Assembly (NCBI GenBank): GCA_011799875.1
Contig: CM022297.1
Location: 515,285,257-515,349,256, forward strand
Length of the DNA stretch: 64,000 bases
From: Thinopyrum elongatum
Lineage: Eukaryota > Streptophyta > Magnoliopsida > Poales > Poaceae
Direction of reading: 5' to 3'
Below are positions 56,168-64,000 of the stretch, piece by piece (position 1 is the stretch's first letter; every line of letters begins with the position of its first letter). Position numbers and translations under genes: made by a program. Under the pieces are notes generated by a model. It did no database searches and was not told the origin of the DNA. It saw nothing but the letters and a program-made list of their open reading frames with translations.

Positions 56168-59100
56168 GTATCCCCAAGCTTAATTCCTACTCGTCCTCGA
56201 GTAGGTAAATGATAAAAAAGATAATTTTTGATGTGGAATGCTACCTAGCATAATCTTGATCATATAATCTAATCATGGCATGAATATTAAGACACGAGTG
56301 ATTCAAAGCAATAGTCTATCATTTGACATTAAGACAATAATACTTCAAGCATACTAATAAAGCAATCATGTCTTCTCAAAATATCATGGCTAAAAGAAAG
56401 TTATCCCTACAAAATCATATAGTCTGGCTATGCTCCATCTTCATCACACAAAGTATTAAATCATGCACAACCCCGGTTTTAGCCAAGCAATTGTTTCATA
56501 CTTTAGTATTCTCAAACTTTTTCAACTTTCACGCAATACATGAGCGTGAGCCATGGATATAGCACTATAGGTGGAATAGAATATGGTGGAGGTTGTGGAG
56601 AAGACAAAAAGAAGGAGATAGTGTCACATCAACTAGTCGTATCAATGGGCTATGGAGATGCCCATCAATAGATATCAATGTGAGTGAGTAGGGATTGCCA
56701 TGCAACGGATGCACTAGAGCTATAAGTGTATGAAAGCTCAAAAGAAACTAAGTGGGCGTGCATCCAACTCGCTTGCTCACGAAGACCTAGGACAATTTGA
56801 GGAAGCCCATTATTGGAATATACAAGCCAAGTTCTATAATTAAAAATTGCCACTAGTATATGAAAGTGACAATAAAGGAGACTCTCTATCATGAAGATCA
56901 TGGTGCTACTTTGAAGAACAAGTGTGGTAAAGGATAGTAGCATTGCCCCTTCTCTCTTTTTCTCTCATTTTTTATTATTATTATTTTTTCTCTTTTTTTT
57001 GTTTTGGGCTCTTTGGCCTCTTTATTTTTTGGTGGGCTTCTTTGGCCTCTTTTATTTTTTTGTAAAGTCCGGAGACTCATCCCAACTTGTGAGGGAATCA
57101 TAGCTTCCATCATCCTTTCCTCACATGATCATCACACTTTTATTTACTTACAACTCAAGAATTACAACTCGATATTAGAAAAAATATGACTCTATATGAA
57201 TGCCTCTGGCGGTGTACCGGGATGTGCAATGATCTAGCGTAGCAATGACATCAAAAAACGGACAAGCCATGAAAACATCATGCTAGCTATCTTACGATCA
57301 TGCAAAGCAATATGACAATGATGGTGCGTGTCATAATAAACGGAACGGTGGAAGTTGCATGGCAATATATCTCGGAATGGCTATGGAAATGCCATAATAG
57401 GTAGGTATGGTGGCTGTTTTGAGGAAGGATATATGGTGGGTGTAATGCACTGGCGAAAGTTGCGCGGTACTAGAGAGGCTAGCAATGGTGGAAGGGTGAG
57501 AGTGCGTATAATCCATGGACTCAACATTAGTCATAAAGAACTCACATACTTATTGCAAAAATTTATTAGTCATCAAAACAAGGTACTACACGCATGCTCC
57601 TAGGGGAAGGGTTGGTAGGAGTTAACCATCGCGCGATCCCAACCTCCACACAAAGGATGACAATCAATAAATAAATCATGCTCCGACTTCATCACATAAC
57701 GGTTCACCATACATGCATGCTACGGGAATCACAAACTTTAACACAAGTATTTCTACCAATCCACAATTACTCACTAGCATGACTCTAATATCACCATCTT
57801 TATATCGCAAAACTATTGCAAGGAATCAAACATATCATATTCAGTGATCTACAAGTTTTATGTAGGATTTTATGACTAACCATGTGAATGACCAACTCCT
57901 GTTAACTCTCTAAATAGATATAAGTGAAGCATGAGAGTTTAATTCTTTCTACAAAAGATATGCCCACGCTCTAACAAATATAAGTGAAGCAAAAGAGCAT
58001 TCTACAAATGGCCGTTTTCTATGTGTAGAGAAACAGGCAATCCAAACTTCAAATGATATAAGTGAAGCACATGAAGCATTCTATAAAGCCATACTCAAAA
58101 TATATAAGTGAAGTGCATGAAGCATTCTATAAATCAACCAAGGACTATCTCATACTAGCATGGTGCAGAAAATAAAAAGGGAAAATAAACACAAAAGACG
58201 CTCCAAGAATTTGTGCATATCATGTGCACAAAACAAAAACCGAAACATAACGATAATTGTCGAATAAATATGGGATGCCTTCCGGGGCATCCCCAAGCTT
58301 AGACGCTTGAGTCTCCTTGAATATTTACTTGGGGTGCCTTGGGCATCCGCAAGCTTGAGCTCTTGCCTCTCCTCATTCTTCTCATATCAATACCTCCTCG
58401 ATCTTCGAACACTTTATCCACACAAAACTTAACCGAACTTTTTATTAGAGGGGTTAGTACATAAAACATCAAATCCCATCATGTACTGCCATAACATTAT
58501 TTTATAATTATAATCAATCATTACCCACTGTATGCTATCACAATTCTATGTCCCCAAGTCAAAGGAGGCTCAACAAGATTTCAAACATACGCAAATAATG
58601 AAACTATAACAGCAATCTGTGAAAACAGGACAATCTATAAAGATGCAGATGGTACGTATACTTCTGTAACTCAAAAAATTCTGAAAAATTAGGAAAAAAT
58701 AAAAAATTTGCATAGAAGTACTGTGTAAATTTTTTAGAAACTTTTGTCATTCCAGTAAAAAATGAAATTCACGCGCTACAGCCAAACTTTCTGTTTTTCC
58801 ACTGCACATACCAAACAAGCAATCTAATCATCCTAAAGGCAAATCTTGGCTCATTATTTTTATAGTAAAATGAAATTGTACAAGGGGATAATTATTTTTG
58901 TTTCAAAAGTTTCTGTAATCAATATTTTCAAAGTTTCCATGAGCATGAACAAAGTTCAAGGAGCTCCCCCACTTCAACGGTGCTTGTCTTTCTTACTTTC
59001 ACTTCCCTTTTTGAAAAAAGTTTTAGGTTCCCCTCTTTATTTTTTTGTTTTTAAACTTTTTTTAAAAGCACTCAACAGAAATAAATGACTCTCTAAAACT

Positions 59101-59332
59101 TCCGGGTTGTCTCCCTGGCAGCGCTTTCTTTAAAGCCATTAAGCTAGGCATAAAGTGCTCAAGTAATTGATCCACCCGGATCCCAAGGTATATCAAAGCC
59201 AATTTTAATTAACAATGATTTGTAATTTAGTAGTGAGCACAAAGTAACATATATCATGCAACAACGAAGTCTAACTCTCTTCCTATGCATCGGCATGTTA
59301 TAAAAGAACAATTCATGCACATCAAGTAAAGG
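56168..59332 (-). other. 3' non-coding region of element Y, including the shared cassette
   Basis: No gene is supported. From 57900 it holds ATATAAGTGAAGCA-type repeats (near 57920, 57970, 58050, 58105). A hairpin with GGGATGCC at 58272-58279, loop TTCCGG and GGCATCCC at 58286-58293 follows, then AAAAATTCTGAAAAATTAGG and GGGTTGTCTCCCTGGCAGCGC near 59103. These are the same parts, in the same order, as in element X. A pyrimidine-rich (minus: purine) stretch lies at 56945-57060. Confidence 0.7.
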
Positions 59333-60508
59333 TCAATACATAGCATAAGCAGTTTCTTGCAATTTTATCGTATTGGAAACATAGAGAGGTGGAGATGTAG
59401 TTCCTCTCTCATAATAATTACAAGTAGGAGCAGCAAGCACATGCATATTATATCCATCAAAATCATCATGTGCAATAGTAAAACACAACCCATCAATATA
59501 ATCCTTAATAAGTGTAAACTTCTCCGATATACTGTAGTTGGGAGAATTCAAAAAGATAATAGGACTATCATGTGTGGGTGCAACAGCAACAGTTTCATTC
59601 TTAACATAAGGAACTATAGCAAGTTCATCTCCATAAGCATAATTCATATTGGCATCATGGCCACAAGCATAGCAAGCATTCATTTCATCAAAAAGGGATA
59701 TTTCAAACGAATCCAAGGGATCATAGCAATCATCATAGCATTCATCCTTCGGTAAGAACGAAGGGAAATTAAACAATGTATGAGTTGAAGAGTTACTCTC
59801 ATTAGAAGGTGGGCACGGGTAGCTAATCCGCTCTTCCTCCTTTTGTTCTTCGCTCTCCTCGTTAACTTTTTCATCTAATGAGCTCACAGTTTCAGCAATT
59901 TCTTCTTCCATAGATTCCTGCAAAATATTAGGCTCTTCTTGGACAGCGGAGACTTTCTCAATAAATGCATCAATATCGGCATTGTATTCGTAATTCTCAT
60001 AGCAATATTTAAGTATAGCAAAATTTTCAGGCCTATAAACATCATCATCAAAAGCTTCATACTTTTCAAACAAAGATTCAATTTCATAAGCACCCTTAAA
60101 AGCAATGAATTCTTCTATTCATTCCACATCATAGTAATCATATATACCATTAGCATATAAAGCCAAGGTTTCATTATCATTAAATTTACACGAAAAGGGA
60201 AGGTGTGGAGCCTTCATCCTAGAGCAGCAAGTATAATCATATCTCAAGCATAAATTCCAAGCATACCAATGCAACATATGAATTTGATCCCATAACAGTT
60301 TCCCTTTTTGAGTCAAGCGATAATCCCTAAAGTATTCACGTTGATCCAACATGTATCCCATTATCAAGTTGAATGGGGTTTTCTCAGGATTATCAAAGTA
60401 GTGCACAATATTTTCCACATAACGAGCATCGAGTGTTTTAGGAGGTTCCCCATCTCCATGAGTAGCAAGTACAACTAATTTTGTTGGTATTTCGTGTTCC
60501 ATATCCAT
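59333..60508 (-). pseudogene. Element Y orphan ORF, about 391 codons, one internal stop
   Basis: The frame starts ATG at 60508 (MDMEHEIPTKLVVLATHGD), 95 nt after the primer site, in the gag position. It runs to a stop at 59333 with a single in-frame TGA at 60119-60121, which looks like CGA to TGA. Segments include THGDGEPPKTLDARYVENI, RLTQKGKLLWDQIHMLHWY and CLRYDYTCCSRMK. After the stop come an acidic Glu-rich part (EEEIAETVSSLDEKVNEE) and a Cys/Tyr/Asn-rich part (MNACYACGHDANMNYAYGDE). No gag core, zinc knuckle or enzyme motif was recognised. It is not similar to the element X ORF by eye, although the elements share LTR ends, primer site and 3' cassette. Function unknown. Confidence 0.55.
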
Positions 60509-60602
60509 AACTAAAGATAAAGAACAACTTAGAACAGAAAATAAAATCTATTTAGTGATAAAGCAAACAAGCACACACGAGAATATTCACCCCACGCTAT
60601 TG

Positions 60603-60621
60603 CTCCCCAGCAACGGCGCCA
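60603..60621 (-). other. Primer-binding site of element Y
   Basis: TGGCGCCGTTGCTGGGGAG on the minus strand, 11 bases inside the LTR. tRNA-Asp-like, as in element X and the gypsy element. Confidence 0.8.
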
Positions 60622-60632
60622 GAAAAATGTCT

Positions 60633-61736
60633 TGATAACCCACAAGTATAAGGGATCAGTTGTAGCCTCTTTCGATAAGTAAGAGTGTCGAACCCAACGA
60701 GGAGCTAAAGGTAGAACAAATATTCCCTCAAGTTCTATCGACCACCGATACAACTCTACACACGCTTAACGTTCGCTTTACCTAGAACAAGTATGAAACT
60801 AGAAGTACTTTGTAGGTGTTGTAGGATAGGTTTGCAAGATAATAAAGAGCACGTAAATAAAAAATAGGGTCTGTTTAGATGAAGAAACAACTAAGTTAGT
60901 TTTAGTAGAGAGCTTTTTGTCACACAAGAAAGTTATTTGTCCCTAGGCAATCGATAACTAGACCGGTAATCATTATTGCAATTTTATATGAGGGAGAGGC
61001 ATAAGCTAACATACTTTCACTACTTGGATCATATGCACTTACGATTGGAACTCTAGCAAGCATCCACAACTACTAAAGATCATTAAGGTAAAACCCAACC
61101 ATAGCAATATAAGGTATCAAGTCCTCTTTATTCCCATACGCAAACAACCTACTTACTCGGGTCTGTGCTTCTGTCACTCACGCCACACACCATAAGCGAT
61201 TCATGAACATATTACAAACCCTACAGCGGGGATCTCTCATGCTTGCACGACACGGAGAGCACCATAGTACAGCACCAATAATAAAACAAGCAACTCAAAC
61301 CAATCATGATCATCAATCAACACATAGGACAAAACGGATCTACTCAAACATCATAGAATAGCCATAAATCATTGGGAAATAATATATAGCATTGAGCACC
61401 ATGTTTAAGAGGAGATTACAGCGGGGAAAAGGGGTGTTCAACCGCTGCATAGAGGGGGAGAGAGTTGGTGATGACGACGGCGAGGTTGTTGGTGTAGATC
61501 GTTGTCACGATGATGGCCCCAGCGGCGTTCCGGCGCCACCGGGAGAGAGGGGGAGAGAGCCCCCTCCTTCTTCTTCTTCCTTGACCTCCCCCTTAGATGG
61601 GAGGAGGGTTTCCCCTCTGGACCTTGGCCTCCATGGCGGCAGAGGGGCGGGAGCCCCTCCGAGATTGGATCTCTCTCTCTGTTTCCTTCTGTTTCTGCGT
61701 TCCCAGATTCTAGCCTTTCACCGTTTCTTATATTCC
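60633..61736 (-). repeat. 5' LTR remnant of element Y
   Basis: Aligns with 54636-55740 of the other LTR and stops at TTCTTATATTCC. The part matching 55741-56167 (427 bp, including the LTR start and likely promoter end) is missing. Confidence 0.88.
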
Positions 61737-61737
61737 T

Positions 61738-61905
61738 TGATCGGATCGCGAAGAGTACGACTATATCAACCGCATTATATATGCTTTCACTTTCGGTCTA
61801 CGAGGGTGCGTAGACAGACTCTCCCCTCTCATTGCTATGCTTCTCCTAGACAGATCTTGGGTGTTCGTAGGAAATTTTTTGATTTTCATGCTTCGTTCCC
61901 CATCA
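61738..61905 (+). repeat. Angela 3' LTR remnant
   Basis: TGATCGGATCGCGAAGAG to TTCCCCATCA matches 49203-49370. It is followed by the TSD CGACG. Confidence 0.92.
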
Positions 61906-61910
61906 CGACG

Positions 61911-62188
61911 GTGGTCGTGTGACCTGGCTTGGCGGGGCATGTGGGTGGCGGCGACCATGAGGCTCAAATCTGGCGATCGGTGAGCCTCGGGCGGCGCGGG
62001 CTGGGCTCCTCAACGGCGTGGGGCGACGGCGGCGGTGTGGGCCTATCGTGGGTGCGGCGACTACGGATCTGGTGGCCGAGCCCTTGTAGGTGTCGTGAGG
62101 AGGTAGTGGCGGCTTCCGTTCTCTTCGGGCCGAGCCGGCGACGTGCGCAGCTAGGGTGTGCCGGCCGCGGTGCTCTGCATGCGCAGCG
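61911..62188. other. GC-rich stretch continuing 47335-47610
   Basis: GGCGGCGACC, GGCGACGGCGGCGGTG and GCCGGCGACG motifs. It was contiguous with 47335-47610 before the Angela insertion. It resembles leader sequence of a gene or of a LINE; no frame stands out. The LARD-family LTR begins at 62189. Confidence 0.35.
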
Positions 62189-64000
62189 TGTGACGCCCCC
62201 GGCTCAATCGTGCACTAATCATACACGCAAATGCACACGATCAAGCCTAAGGACTCACGAGAAGATATCACAACTCAACTCTAAAACATAAATAAAGTCA
62301 TACAAGCTTTATATTACAAGCCAGGGGCCTCAAGGCTCGAATACAAAAGCTTGCATACAAGCGTCAGCGGAAGCATCAGATATCTGAGTACAGATATGAA
62401 ACAGAAACAGAAAGGCCTTTAGAAAGGCGGGGAAAAATAAAACACTACGATCGAAAGGCGCAGGCCTCCTGCCTGGGACCCTCCGATCCTACTCCTGGTC
62501 GTCAGTCAACTCGTAGTAGTATCCACCCTTGGGGTAGTAGTAGCGATCGTCGGCGGGGGCAACTGTATCCGGGGCTCCGTCATCTGGTCGCATCAAATGA
62601 ATATGGGGGAAAAAGAAAGCAAAGCAAACGTGAGTACTCATCCGAAGTACTCAGCAAGCAAGGATCTACACTACATATGCAACATTATCAAAGGAAGGCT
62701 GTATATGTGGACTGGGCTGCAGAAATGCCAGAATAGAGAGAAGGCCTAGTCCTATCGAAGACTAGCATCTTCAGAGGTCTTGCAGCAATAGAAGAGAGTA
62801 GAACAGTACAATATAATGTAGCAGTATCATTAAGTCTCAACCTCACCCAGAGATCCTTTCTCGACTCCCTGCGAGAAAGCAATCCCAGAGCCATACAGTC
62901 ATCAACCTCGTCCTGAGATCCCTTCTCGACTACCTGCGAGAAGCAATCCCAGAGCCTCATATCCAGGTCTCATCTCAACTTCTAGCTGTATCAATCGGGA
63001 TACAACTCCGAGTGTCCGTTACCGACGATCCGGCTATGCATAGATTAGTTCTTCCCTGCAGGGGTGCACCAACTTACCCACCACGCTCCCTTAACTCCAG
63101 CCATACACACTTTTCTGGGTCGTGCCCGGCCTCGGCCAAACAACACACCGCAACCCTACCTACAGCTCAGCAGAGAGGTCCCCGCCGGTCAACATCCTAA
63201 GCGCAAGGGGGTCTTGGCCATGGCCCCTCGCCCTCCGGGTCGTTGCGTGCCGGGCGAACCAGGCTCCACCCCTTAGGATGGTGCCAGCCCAGCCCAGCCG
63301 CAGTGCTGAACTGGACGTCTGACAGAGCTTTCGGCTGATGCATATGATGCAGAACGCCCATACTATGCCCACGTGGTGGTTAGTGCTATCGGGCCAGAGG
63401 CCCACTCAGATCAAATATCCAAACCGTTAGTACCTTGGGGGTGCGGTAATGAGCAAAGACTCACGATCGATGTGACCCCGTCGCCCCGTCTCGAGGACTT
63501 GCGGCAAGGGCCAAGAATGCCCGGCCATGCCTCGTATTCTCACTCGGGCACCATCCAGGTCAACCCGTCTCACAAAAGACTGTCGGGAACTCAAGTCCAC
63601 CTCCACTGGGCGGTACCGCCTGTCCCTCCAGTCCTGCAGTTAAAGTAACTCCCTCGGGTCACCCTCGGGGCCAACCCGTTTCTAACAGGGTGCAGGGGTA
63701 AAGTCACAGTAGCCGTGTGTCCATAACATCAAGGGAATCCGAGGTATCACACTCGACGGATACCCACTCGATGTAACTGTCAAGGTGAACGTAGGAGGAT
63801 TCACCCTCGATGGGTTCACACTTGATGTGTTGCACGACCGCGTCGTTATCGGAAGTGGTGAAGGAGGAATCACCCTCGATGACCACGACCAAATAGCTAC
63901 TCTACAGGGTTAACATCAGAAGTGCTACAAGAGGTTTCACCCTCGGCACTCGATAGTAACGCTGCAGTGTCGTTACAACTAAGGGGGTGATGTGCGGTGC
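62189..64000 (-). mobile_element. LARD-family LTR, third copy, running off the window
   Basis: The plus-strand sequence TGTGACGCCCCCGGC at 62189 is the reverse complement of the LARD LTR end. It continues through the matching GCTTGTATGAC, exon-B-like frame, CTTGCTGAGTACTTC and four GAGGGTGAATCCTC-type units (near 63743, 63796, 63863, 63929), all inverted. It is more diverged from the two LTRs at 16209-26389 than they are from each other, by eye. Whether it is a solo LTR or part of a full element cannot be told. Confidence 0.85.
62489..62593 (-). other. Exon-B-like Tyr/Asp-rich frame in the third LARD LTR
   Basis: ATG at 62593 to TAG at 62489-62491, 34 residues (MRPDDGAPDT...GGYYYELTDDQE). 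It aligns codon by codon with 25987-26088 apart from one extra codon. Several differences are silent (for example GAC/GAT, GGT/GGA). Confidence 0.35.

Larger units (their letters stand above)
54636..61736 (-). mobile_element. LTR element Y, non-autonomous, right end deleted
   Basis: The 3' LTR (minus orientation) is 54636-56167. The 5' LTR remnant is 60633-61736. The interior has a primer site, one orphan ORF and the same 3' cassette as element X. The left TSD would be CAATG (54631-54635); the right one is lost in the deletion that joins Y to the Angela 3' LTR. Confidence 0.85.
47611..61905 (+). mobile_element. Angela/BARE-type copia retrotransposon with nested element Y
   Basis: TSD CGACG is present at 47606-47610 and 61906-61910. 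The 5' LTR is complete (47611-49370). A decayed gag-pol in one frame follows. Element Y is inserted at the end of pol (54636), and only the last 168 bp of the 3' LTR survive (61738-61905). The LTR start TGTTGGAAATATGCCCTAG, the met-type primer site, gag-PR-INT-RT-RH order and the protein motifs identify the Angela/BARE/WIS group. Confidence 0.93.

Overview
This window looks like intergenic DNA from a large grass genome, most likely Triticeae (wheat, barley or Aegilops). The evidence is a copia LTR that starts TGTTGGAAATATGCCC (Angela/BARE/WIS type), nested gypsy LTR elements, two CACTA transposons, Stowaway and Tourist-type MITEs, and a decayed CC-NBS-LRR gene. No intact host gene, tRNA, rRNA or CRISPR array was seen. 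Almost everything is transposable element, and the story is the nesting order, which target-site duplications (TSDs) fix in several places.

Layout. 1-6659: right part of a CACTA transposon with a spliced-looking minus-strand unit and diverged internal repeats. 7485-10795 (minus): CC-NBS-LRR pseudogene carrying a hAT MITE with a perfect 8-bp TSD, a Tourist-like MITE, another small inverted-repeat element, a lost kinase-2 block and several frameshifts. 10904-12300: decayed element with a proline-rich VKEEP/SPP-repeat reading frame. About 12620-27874 (minus): an Athila-like gypsy element (LTR, PPT, ORF1, palindromic leader modules, protease remnant, no reverse transcriptase). Its ORF1 is split by a complete LARD-like element (16209-26389, LTRs of about 4.1-4.3 kb), whose left LTR holds a Stowaway MITE that the right LTR lacks.

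27875 onward: a second CACTA element starts inside the protease remnant. It holds tandem repeats, a decayed DEDDy exonuclease-like gene (minus) and a decayed plus-strand frame. A pol-less gypsy element (34511-46234, TSD CCTAT) follows, with a further LTR element X (34756-39005) inside its left LTR. 46240-47610 holds gene-fragment-like duplications, two Helitron-like 5' ends and a GC-rich stretch. An Angela-type copia element (47611-61905, TSD CGACG) follows. Its polyprotein stays in one frame with six in-frame stops. LTR element Y (54636-61736) is inserted at the end of pol, and a deletion has fused Y's right LTR to the last 168 bp of the Angela 3' LTR. From 62189 a third LTR copy of the LARD family runs off the window on the minus strand.

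The most unusual points are: (1) elements X and Y share the same 3' non-coding cassette and tRNA-Asp-like primer site, but carry two different orphan ORFs where gag should be; (2) the LARD LTRs contain splice-bounded small reading frames, one of which stays open in two copies despite in-frame indels; (3) a palindromic module is shared by the Athila-like LTR and, four times over, by the leader of its env-position ORF1; (4) a spliced-looking unit sits inside the first CACTA element.
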